Source: Staphylococcus lutrae (GTDB lineage: Bacteria; Bacillota; Bacilli; Staphylococcales; Staphylococcaceae). Taken from it: DNA of 64,000 bases. Both the position numbers and the translations under genes were made by a program. The notes under the pieces were generated by a model. That model made no database searches, was not told where the DNA came from, and saw only the letters and a list, made by a program, of their open reading frames with translations. Below are positions 47,628 through 54,910 of the stretch, piece after piece (within the stretch, counting starts at the first letter, position 1; every line of letters begins with the position of its first letter). The stretch lies in NCBI RefSeq assembly GCF_002101335.1, contig NZ_CP020773.1, positions 2,046,001 through 2,110,000 on the forward strand, read 5' to 3'.

Positions 47628-47660
47628 TACTAATGTTTGCTATGTAGAGAAATAGAAAAA

Positions 47661-47687
47661 CAAAAAATTAAGTATGCTTATTTTTTG
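47661..47687 (+). terminator. Attenuator-like hairpin between precursor and synthetase
   Basis: AAAAAAT(T)AAG pairs with CTTATTTTTT around TATG, with one bulged base. The T-run follows in place as in a weak intrinsic terminator. It lies between the precursor stop and the lanKC ribosome binding site AGAGGT (47690-47695). Partial read-through here would give more precursor than enzyme, as in many bacteriocin operons. Confidence 0.55.
47663..47678 (+). repeat. Right arm of 16-bp perfect inverted repeat flanking the precursor
   Basis: AAAAATTAAGTATGCT is the reverse complement of 45277-45292. It covers most of the first half and loop of the attenuator-like hairpin, so the two pairings would compete. 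In the uninterrupted allele the arms would be about 170 bases apart. Confidence 0.8.
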
Positions 47688-47701
47688 TAAGAGGTAAAAA
47701 T

Positions 47702-49795
47702 ATGAATAAAATATTAAATTACTGCGATATATTTAATGATATAGAAACAAAAGTAGAGTATAAATTGATTTTTGATAAACATCATGTCTTATATATTAAT
47801 AAAAGTTATTATAATATACCTTTACATGGATGGAAAATACATATATCTTCTACAATAGAAAATTCTCTCGAGGTTTTTTATAAATGTTCTAAGTTTTTAA
47901 TTGATAAAAAAATAAATTTCAAATGTTTGAAAAGCATTGATGATTTAAAATATATAAATAGTAGAAATTCTCCTAGATGTAATTTTGGTAAATTTATTAC
48001 AATTTATCCGAAGGATTCGAAAGAAACTTCAAAATTGTTGGAAGAATTAAATGTATTGTTGAATAAATATGATGCGCCTTATATATTAAATGATTTAAGA
48101 TATAAAGATTGTAAATCAGTGTATTTTCGTTATGGCAGGTTGAGAATATTAAGCGATGAGTCGGAAGAAGAAAGAAAATATATAAAGTTAAAAAATAATA
48201 AAATTATTCTTGATCCAAGATTACCATATTTTTATTTACCTCCAGAAATTGATTGGCCTTTTGAATTTAAAGAACCAGAATCTGAAAGTGACGATAGTTT
48301 GCTCTTGAAAAATAAGTATGAAGTAATAGATGCTTTTTCTTTATCTTCAAAAGGGGGTGTTTACCTTGCTAAATATAATGAGAAGGAATGTATTATCAAG
48401 GAATTCAGACCACATGTCTATAATAATAACTGGGAAGGACAGCAGATTTTTTGTAATGAGAAAAAAATATATGAGAAACTATTTGAATTTGATTTTTGCC
48501 CTAAATTAATTGATTCATTTCAGGAATGGGAACACTATTTCTTAGTAGTAGAAAAAGTAAATGGTGAAACATTAACTAATTATTTAGCAAAAAATACAGA
48601 AATTTATCAATCTAAGCAAAAGAAAGATGCTTATATAGATAATACTTATAATATTTTAAAGCAAGTTCTAAAGATATTAAAAGTGTTACATAGTGAGGAC
48701 TATGTGTTTGGAGATATGTCATCAGAAAACTTCTTAATTGATAATAACAATAAAGTATTTATAGTAGACTTTGAATACTGCAGTAAAATATTTAATGTAG
48801 TAAATAAATGTATTGGTTCCAAAGGGTTTTATAATCCTCGCAATAAAAATAATACATCAGGAAAAAAGAAAGATATTATTGGCTTTGGGCTTTTAGCAAT
48901 GAAATTGTATTCTAATTCTAACTTTTTGATTGATTTAGATTATGATTTATGTTTAAAAAATTTTAAATTAGCTCATAAAAAATTAGAAATTCCTGACTAT
49001 ATTTATGAAATGGTTGAACTGTGTATTAATCCAAATTTTGAGATGAGTGTTGATGAGTTAATAAAATGTTTAGAAATAAAAGATTGTACAATGTTAAAAA
49101 TTAGAAATGCTATAAATAAATTGAATAGAAAATATGTTAATAAAATAATAGATAGTGATTTAGATAAGAAAATAATAGATGTGATTTTTGATAGTAATAC
49201 TACAGTAAGTGATGAAAATTTTAAATCTAGTGTTTCGGTTGGTGATTATAGTTTAGAGCACGGAGCTATAAATATGTTACTTAAGTCTATAGTCATGAAT
49301 AAAAACCCAAAAATTATAGAAAGATATATAAATATATTATTTTTAAATATAAAAAGAAAAAATGGTTTTAATATTGGTTTTCAAATCAAAAATTCAGGGA
49401 GATACAGTTTATATTTATATAATGGCATATGTGGGTTTCTCTTAACACTACAATATATCAGAGAACGTGATCAATACAAACATATATTTTCAAAATATAA
49501 AACATATTATTATGACCTATTAATAGAACTTACGAATTATAACTATTATAAAACATCTTTTGCTGAAGGGATTTCGGGTATTATTTTCATTTATATTAAT
49601 GAAATTAAATTTAGTAAAAAGAGAACACATGTAGATAATCTGAAAAAATTAACTGAAATCCTCCTTTCGCTTTGTATTGTTAAAAACAATGATATTGTAT
49701 TTGTAAATCAAAATTTTGAAGAATCGGATTCAAGTTTTAGTTATGGTGAAATTGGAATATTGTTAACTTTAAAAGCTGTGCTGAAATTATTGTAA
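47702..49795 (+). CDS. lanKC: Class III lanthipeptide synthetase (lyase-kinase-cyclase)
   Basis: The 697-residue protein reads as a LanKC enzyme, which phosphorylates Ser/Thr of a precursor, eliminates phosphate and joins Cys. N-terminal lyase region (1 to about 195): PRCNFGKFITIYP (91-103) and YFRYGRLRIL (141-150) match the family's (S)GKFITIYP and FRYG blocks. Kinase (about 205-465): glycine loop around SLSSKGGVYLA, Lys233 in IIKEF, catalytic FGDMSSENFL (Asp338, Asn343) and metal-binding DFE (356-358) in place of DFG. Cyclase-like region (about 510-697) has LanC-type Gly motifs (LEHGAINMLL, LYNGICGFLL, FAEGISGIIF, SYGEIGILL) but no zinc-binding Cys or His, the class III feature. It is shorter than typical LanKC proteins (about 850-900), and the missing part is in the cyclase. 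The gene is very AT-rich with frequent ATA codons, unlike its neighbours. AGAGGT is six bases before the ATG. Confidence 0.85.
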   Translation: MNKILNYCDIFNDIETKVEYKLIFDKHHVLYINKSYYNIPLHGWKIHISSTIENSLEVFYKCSKFLIDKKINFKCLKSIDDLKYINSRNSPRCNFGKFITIYPKDSKETSKLLEELNVLLNKYDAPYILNDLRYKDCKSVYFRYGRLRILSDESEEERKYIKLKNNKIILDPRLPYFYLPPEIDWPFEFKEPESESDDSLLLKNKYEVIDAFSLSSKGGVYLAKYNEKECIIKEFRPHVYNNNWEGQQIFCNEKKIYEKLFEFDFCPKLIDSFQEWEHYFLVVEKVNGETLTNYLAKNTEIYQSKQKKDAYIDNTYNILKQVLKILKVLHSEDYVFGDMSSENFLIDNNNKVFIVDFEYCSKIFNVVNKCIGSKGFYNPRNKNNTSGKKKDIIGFGLLAMKLYSNSNFLIDLDYDLCLKNFKLAHKKLEIPDYIYEMVELCINPNFEMSVDELIKCLEIKDCTMLKIRNAINKLNRKYVNKIIDSDLDKKIIDVIFDSNTTVSDENFKSSVSVGDYSLEHGAINMLLKSIVMNKNPKIIERYINILFLNIKRKNGFNIGFQIKNSGRYSLYLYNGICGFLLTLQYIRERDQYKHIFSKYKTYYYDLLIELTNYNYYKTSFAEGISGIIFIYINEIKFSKKRTHVDNLKKLTEILLSLCIVKNNDIVFVNQNFEESDSSFSYGEIGILLTLKAVLKLL

Positions 49796-49819
49796 GTGGG
49801 GTTAAAGGAGGGAAACGTA

Positions 49820-51003
49820 TTGAGTTATGATGCAGTGAAATTGATTTTATTCGGCTTTATTTCTACGATGGGTTCAAGGATTTTTAGTTTTGCGTGTGCA
49901 TTTTATATTTTAAAGTACACGGACAATAGTTATTTATATAGTCTTTATTTAACTTTGATTGTGTTGACAACCATTTTTAGTACACCGATAGCAGGTGTGT
50001 TTATTGATACGTTAAATAATAAGAGACTTGTATTTTATTCCCAATTAACGAGTGTGATTATTTTAACGCTTTTTGCATTTCTTTACTATGATCATATTTA
50101 TTTAATCATAGTGATTGGTGTATTGCTTGTCATACCCGATGATATTAATTCAATCATTATACAAAAAAATCTACAGAAAATTGTAACAAAGGATTTTGAA
50201 CGTATTATTTCTATTAGACAAACGGTTAGCACAATCACGAGCTTGATAACGCCAATACTAGGGGCCTTATTATTGCTGTGATGCCATTGCAACTGATTGG
50301 GACAATCAATATATTTACAGAAGTGATTTCAATATTCTTATTACAGTCATTACCAATTTTGAATCATAAGCAAAGCAAAAATAAGTTTTCTACTCTATTT
50401 AATGAAGGGTTACAGTATCTGCTTAAGAAGAAAAATTTATTTATTGTGTTATGTACTGCTATTTTCGTTAACTTCTTATCAAATTCAATTATAGTAGGTG
50501 TGCCAATTATTGCGGTTCAACAATTGAAGTTAACTTCAACACAGTTTGGTATGATTGAAGCAGCCTATACCATTTCAATTTTTTTAGTGTCGTTCATTTT
50601 ATCTATTTATCCGCTGAAAAAAGATTTGAAAAAATATTTTAAAATGTCAATACTGCTTCAATTTTTTGCAATCTTTGCATTAGGGGGATTTTTACTATTT
50701 CCACATTCACACATGATTTCCTTTTTATTTTTAGCGGGTGTGTATTTCATGATTGGTAGTGCGATGCCATTATCTAATACTTCATATTTTATTTATCTTC
50801 AAAATGTGATAGAGGATGAATTTAAAGGACGTGTTTTTTCGCTAAACCAATCTATAGCGCAATCTATTATTCCAATTTCGCTCGCTTTTTTTGGTGTCAT
50901 TCTAAATCATAATGCGGGAATGGTATTTTTAATCGTTTCGAGTTTGATTTTATTGGTGTTACTCATTTTTAGTTTTTTAGTTCGAAATTATGAGTTTGAA
51001 TAA
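49820..51003 (+). pseudogene. MFS transporter, frameshifted
   Basis: Two adjacent frames together make one 12-helix major facilitator protein. The first, from TTG at 49820 (after GGAGGG at 49807-49812), has five helices and stops at TGA 50279-50281. The second opens at GTG 50278 in the -1 frame and carries helices six to twelve, ending at 51003. Loss of one base near 50270-50280 would explain this. There is no slippery heptamer, so a programmed shift is unlikely. The likely role was export of, or self-protection against, the lanthipeptide, judged only from position 24 bases after lanKC; the gene is less AT-rich than lanKC. A four-base GTGA overlap could let the second half be made, but a half transporter seems unlikely to work. 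Confidence 0.75.
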
Positions 51004-51071
51004 CCGACTTCATCAACAGGTGGGATATTCAATGCAAATACTTTTAACTTGGTTGTGCATAAAAGCGATTT

Positions 51072-51106
51072 GGATATAGAAACATCGTTGATACGCTTCT
51101 ATATCC
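51072..51106. repeat. 10-bp inverted repeat at the right edge of the locus
   Basis: GGATATAGAA (51072-51081) and TTCTATATCC (51097-51106) are perfect complements 15 bases apart. There is no T-run on either side. It lies between the convergent MFS gene and rnhC; the rest of the 226-base gap holds nothing I can name. Confidence 0.5.
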
Positions 51107-51229
51107 TCAACTTAATTCGTAAACAGTATACTTCGGTGATCATGTCCTACGTCGTCTGGTCATCGTCGTTTTTATTTGTCACTGTATGATTGTTTAATTT
51201 AGTGAATCACATGAATGATGGAGGATAAC

Positions 51230-52180
51230 CTAGCTTTGTTTTGATTGAACGAGTTTCAATGCTTTTTCTCGATTCGCAAAATGACGCTTGGTCACAGCAT
51301 CTAACTGCGCGATGCCATAACGTTCAATCAATTGGGCTGCGGTTAAGTCAACTTTTCGACCTGCCCCCTTGACGAGTGTCATTTGCAATTGTTCTGATAG
51401 CCGATCCATATGTTTAACAAATGCGTAACGAGAAATGATACTGGCTGCGGCAATCGATAGTGATTTGGATTCTCCCTTTGTTTCATAACGCGTTTTTTCA
51501 GGTGCAGGGATATCACCGATTGCGTAGTGTTGGTACACGCCAGGTTGTGCGAACTGATCTATTACGATGTAGTCTACGTCATGGAGTGATACTTTTTTCA
51601 AAACATTTTTAATGCATTCATTATGAAGGACCGCTTTCATTTTGACTTGTGACCAGCCTAAACTTTGGCGTTCATTATATTTGATGTTGTCTAATACGAG
51701 TAGGGAGTGGGGAAGGAAAGTGACCAATTGTTCCGCTAAATCGATAATTTTTGAGTCTTTTAGGCGCTTTGAATCGTCCACACCAAGCGTTTTTAATATA
51801 GGAATATGATCCGCAGAGACGTAACAAGCGCACACCGTTAAAGGTCCAAAGTAGTCCCCACTTCCCGCTTCATCACTGCCGATACAGTTGAATTGATTAT
51901 ATTGAATATGTTCGGAAGCGTGCGCAATTTCCTTTTTACCTTTATTTGATTGCGTCGGATTGCTTTTTTTATACACTGCATCACCTAACAATTGTTGACA
52001 AATGGATTCTGCATTTTGACCTTGAAACATCACCTTATTCGAACGATAAATGCTGATTGTCACGCCTTGATATTTTGTGCGTGCGCGCATGCCGGCTGGC
52101 AGATGCTCAGTCACGGGTTGAAGTTGTGCAATAAGCTGTTCTATTTCAGCAGTGTTCAACTGTTTTACAATTTGAGACAT
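51230..52180 (-). CDS. rnhC: Ribonuclease HIII
   Basis: This 316-residue nuclease cuts RNA in RNA-DNA hybrids. The N-terminal substrate-binding (TBP-like) domain spans residues 1-90, and the catalytic domain begins with [18 protein letters not shown] (about 98-115). Further acidic residues are in [11 protein letters not shown] and [10 protein letters not shown]. The GSDEAGSGD form, with the extra N-terminal domain, distinguishes HIII from HII. Length near 308-316 is usual. The gene order rnhC-zapA-cvpA-polX is conserved in staphylococci; rnhC is divergent from zapA. Confidence 0.94.
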   Translation of the reverse strand: MSQIVKQLNTAEIEQLIAQLQPVTEHLPAGMRARTKYQGVTISIYRSNKVMFQGQNAESICQQLLGDAVYKKSNPTQSNKGKKEIAHASEHIQYNQFNCIGSDEAGSGDYFGPLTVCACYVSADHIPILKTLGVDDSKRLKDSKIIDLAEQLVTFLPHSLLVLDNIKYNERQSLGWSQVKMKAVLHNECIKNVLKKVSLHDVDYIVIDQFAQPGVYQHYAIGDIPAPEKTRYETKGESKSLSIAAASIISRYAFVKHMDRLSEQLQMTLVKGAGRKVDLTAAQLIERYGIAQLDAVTKRHFANREKALKLVQSKQS

Positions 52181-52323
52181 AACCGATCCTCTTTTCTATT
52201 TATTCTTTCAAATCGTAACATAGATTCAATAAGTCTGAAACAATGAATGATACACAAATCATACGATCTCGTGTATAATGAACCATGATGAATAAAAAAG
52301 ATATTAAGGCTAGGTGAGTGGAA

Positions 52324-52590
52324 ATGGGTGAGTTTAAAAACCGAATCAATGTAACGATTAATGATCAGAACTATACGATTTTAGGCGAAGACGATCCGGA
52401 ACGCATTCGTTATGTCGCTGACTTAGTAGATGATAAAATTCGAGAGTTGGGACGTAGAAACGCAGGACTCGATTCCGTGCGTAAATCTGTACTGACTGCG
52501 GTAAACGTCATGCATGAATTGGTTTTGTTAGAGGAAGAAAATGCACAACTCAGAGAAGAAATTCAACGTTTAAAACATAGAGGACACTAA
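52324..52590 (+). CDS. zapA: Cell division protein ZapA
   Basis: This 88-residue protein crosslinks FtsZ filaments at the division ring. The start FKNRINVTINDQNYTILGEDDPERIRYVAD is the ZapA globular head; a long C-terminal helix (VLLEEENAQLREEIQRLKH) forms the dimer coiled coil. The ATG at 52324 lies six bases after AGGTGA; the GTG at 52318 overlaps that ribosome binding site and is rejected. It overlaps almost directly with cvpA (one base between stop and GTG). Confidence 0.9.
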   Translation: MGEFKNRINVTINDQNYTILGEDDPERIRYVADLVDDKIRELGRRNAGLDSVRKSVLTAVNVMHELVLLEEENAQLREEIQRLKHRGH

Positions 52591-52591
52591 T

Positions 52592-53113
52592 GTGTATGTG
52601 CTAGTCGGATTTATTGTCATGTTACTTTTTGCCATGACAGGTTTTCATAGAGGATGGAAAGTCAGTGCACTTCATCTAGGAAGTACATTTTTTTCTTTAT
52701 GGGTTGCCGTACAATTTTATCAACCACTTAGTCCGTATTTTAGATTGTTTATTCCTTTTCCTCGTACTGTTGCATTCGATACGCATTATGCGATGAATTT
52801 TGATCAACATGAATTACGCTTTAATCAAGTGATGGTATTTTTGTTGCTCGTAATCATAGTGAAAACATTGATGTACTTAGCCATTGGAAGTTTAAATCGT
52901 GTGTTTACATTGCAACAGCTCGGTTGGGCGAGTAGAATAATAGGGGTATGCCTTGCCAGTTGTTCAGGCATCATATTTTTACATTTTCTTTTCTATATCA
53001 TAGCGTTGTATCCCAATGCCTTTTTGCAACGGGCACTGGCGCAGTCACAAATTGGACAATGGGTGATTACACAAATTCCATTTTTATCTGATTTTACATG
53101 GCATTTGAAATAA
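52592..53113 (+). CDS. CvpA family membrane protein
   Basis: This 173-residue protein has four hydrophobic segments (LVGFIVMLLFAMTGFHRG; LGSTFFSLWVAVQFY; VMVFLLLVIIVKTLMYLAIG; GVCLASCSGIIFLHFLFYIIALY), matching the CvpA/YshB family. E. coli CvpA is linked to colicin V export, but the staphylococcal role is unknown. It starts with GTG at 52592 after AGAGGA. It is in one unit with zapA, with a terminator-like hairpin before polX. Confidence 0.8.
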   Translation: MYVLVGFIVMLLFAMTGFHRGWKVSALHLGSTFFSLWVAVQFYQPLSPYFRLFIPFPRTVAFDTHYAMNFDQHELRFNQVMVFLLLVIIVKTLMYLAIGSLNRVFTLQQLGWASRIIGVCLASCSGIIFLHFLFYIIALYPNAFLQRALAQSQIGQWVITQIPFLSDFTWHLK

Positions 53114-53119
53114 AAAAAC

Positions 53120-53171
53120 GAACGAGGCTGAGACTGAAGTGTGTTATCACATATGTTTCACCCTCTTTTTT
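53120..53171 (+). terminator. Weak terminator-like hairpin before polX
   Basis: TGAAGTGTG and CACATATGTTTCA can form an imperfect stem near 53134-53160, followed by CCCTCTTTTTTT. The proximity of polX (start 53186) suggests read-through. Confidence 0.4.
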
Positions 53172-53185
53172 AATGAGGTGATGAG

Positions 53186-54895
53186 ATGACTAAAAAAGAT
53201 GTTATTCGGTTATTAGAAGAAATCGCAACTTATTTAGAACTAAAAGGAGAAAATGCGTTCAAGGTTTCTGCTTATCGAAAAGCTGTGCAAAGTTTAGAAG
53301 CGGATGAAAGAACAATGGACCAGATTTCAGATGTGACGGAACTTAAAAATATTGGTAAAGGTGTTGGAGAAGTCATCCATACATTTTTAACAACAGGTGA
53401 ATCTCCTACCCTCAACGCGTTGAAAGAAGAAGTACCGAGTGGTTTAATTCCTTTGTTAAAAATTAAAGGTTTAGGAAGTAAACGAATCGCAAAACTTTAT
53501 AAAGCATTAAATATCACGGATAAAGCATCATTTCAAAAAGCATGTGAAAATCATGAAGTCAGTGCTTTAGACGGTTTTGGACGGAAAACAGAAGAAAAGT
53601 ATCTAGAAGCTGTGCAAGCATTAGGTGCGAAAAAAGAGGCTTACCCCATTGATACAATGAGAAGACTCAATGCGTTAATCTCATCCCACTTGCAATCATT
53701 TGAGGGCATTGAAAGATTTGAAGTGGCAGGAAGTTTTCGTCGAATGAAAGAAATGAGTAAAGATTTGGATTATATCATTAGTACGAATGTGCCGCTTAAA
53801 GTTCAGGAGCAACTATTGGCACTTCCTGAAAAAGTGGAGGAAGTGGCAGTGGGTGAAACAAAAGTGTCGTTGGAGTTGGCTTTTGACGACGAAACAATTG
53901 GCGTCGATTTTCGACTTATTGAGCCACGTGCTTTTTACCACACATTACAACATTTTACAGGTTCTAAAAATCATAATATTAAAATACGTCAAATGGCGAA
54001 GAAAAAACAAGAAAAAGTAAGTGAATATGGGATTGAACAGTCCAATGGTCAACTTTTACAATTGAATAGTGAAGCGGAGATTTATGAACATTTTGGTGTA
54101 AAATGGATTGAACCGAGTATGCGTGAAGACGGTTCAGAATTTGACAAAGATTTATCCGCTATAATCACGTTGGATGATATTAACGGGGATTTGCATATGC
54201 ATACGACTGCGAGTGATGGCGCCTATTCATTAGAGGAAATGATTGAAGCCAATATTCAAAAAGGCTACCAATTCATGTGTATTACAGATCATTCCAGAAG
54301 TTTGAAAGTGGCGAATGGACTGGCTGTTGAACGATTATTACAACAAAATGAAGAAATTAAAAGATTAAATCAATTATATTCAGAAATTGACATTTATTCC
54401 GGTACAGAAATGGATATATTACCAGATGGTCGCCTTGATTACGATGATGATGTGTTGGCGCAACTTGATTATGTCATTGCGGCAATTCATCAAAGCTTTA
54501 ACCAGTCTGAGGAAACGATGATGCAACGCCTTGAAAATGCATGTCGAAACCCATATGTCCGTCACATTGCACATCCTACGGGCCGAATTATCGGACGACG
54601 TGATGGTTATCAAGTGAATATCGAGCAACTGATTGCTTTATGCCGAGAAACGGGAACAGTACTAGAAATAAATGCGAATCCAATGCGATTGGATTTAAGT
54701 GCTGACGTCTTACGCCAAAATCCTGACTTAATGGTCACAATCAATACGGATGCCCATCATGTCAATCATTTAAATTTTATGAATTATGGTATAGCGACCG
54801 CTCAAAAAGGCTTTGTTAAAAAAGCACAAGTTGTCAATGCGATGACTCGCGATGCATTTAAACAATTCATTACGCAACCCAAATCAGTTGAATAG
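53186..54895 (+). CDS. polX: DNA polymerase X family protein with PHP domain
   Basis: This 569-residue repair polymerase has N-terminal helix-hairpin-helix repeats (LKNIGKGVGEVIH, LKIKGLGSKRIAKLY, about 50-105), the nucleotidyltransferase palm (EVAGSFRRMKEMSKDLDYII, about 176-195, with catalytic Asp pair) and a C-terminal PHP domain (from about 330, DLHMHTTASDGAYSLEEM) with metal-binding His residues and 3'-5' exonuclease activity. It fills short gaps in base-excision repair. GAGGTGATGAG lies before the ATG. It precedes mutS2 by 15 bases and is probably co-transcribed. Confidence 0.94.
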   Translation: MTKKDVIRLLEEIATYLELKGENAFKVSAYRKAVQSLEADERTMDQISDVTELKNIGKGVGEVIHTFLTTGESPTLNALKEEVPSGLIPLLKIKGLGSKRIAKLYKALNITDKASFQKACENHEVSALDGFGRKTEEKYLEAVQALGAKKEAYPIDTMRRLNALISSHLQSFEGIERFEVAGSFRRMKEMSKDLDYIISTNVPLKVQEQLLALPEKVEEVAVGETKVSLELAFDDETIGVDFRLIEPRAFYHTLQHFTGSKNHNIKIRQMAKKKQEKVSEYGIEQSNGQLLQLNSEAEIYEHFGVKWIEPSMREDGSEFDKDLSAIITLDDINGDLHMHTTASDGAYSLEEMIEANIQKGYQFMCITDHSRSLKVANGLAVERLLQQNEEIKRLNQLYSEIDIYSGTEMDILPDGRLDYDDDVLAQLDYVIAAIHQSFNQSEETMMQRLENACRNPYVRHIAHPTGRIIGRRDGYQVNIEQLIALCRETGTVLEINANPMRLDLSADVLRQNPDLMVTINTDAHHVNHLNFMNYGIATAQKGFVKKAQVVNAMTRDAFKQFITQPKSVE

Positions 54896-54910
54896 AAATT
54901 GAGGGATTTG

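Larger units (their letters stand above)
45358..47655 (+). pseudogene. lanA: Class III lanthipeptide precursor gene, interrupted by IS21 element
   Basis: AGGAGGTGAG (45344-45353) is followed after four bases by ATG at 45358. The leader reads MKNVLGLQKLIINDESRK; VLGLQKL fits the class III precursor signature (I/V)LxLQxL recognised by LanKC enzymes. After 68 bases the frame runs into an IS element at 45426. Removing 45426-47622 and one copy of the 5-base duplication joins 45425 to 47628 and gives an intact 31-residue peptide with stop at 47653-47655. The restored C-terminal part is VTNVCYVEK, with one Thr (24) and one Cys (27): at most one Thr-x-x-Cys thioether ring. As it stands, the frame continues into the IS for 49 residues, ending at 45507 with no cysteine. 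The class III call rests on leader motif plus adjacent LanKC; the exact cleavage site is unknown. Confidence 0.8.

Noticed and set aside
45358-47655. AgrD-type cyclic quorum-sensing peptide
   Set aside because: No AgrB-type protease, histidine kinase or amphipathic leader nearby; the LxLQxL leader and LanKC fit a lanthipeptide instead.
49796-49819. GTG at 49796 as the MFS start
   Set aside because: TTG at 49820 has GGAGGG at proper spacing, and the family begins at the first helix; the earlier start abuts the lanKC stop without a ribosome binding site.
50262-50281. Programmed -1 frameshift in the MFS gene
   Set aside because: No slippery heptamer and no evident downstream structure; a simple lesion is more likely.
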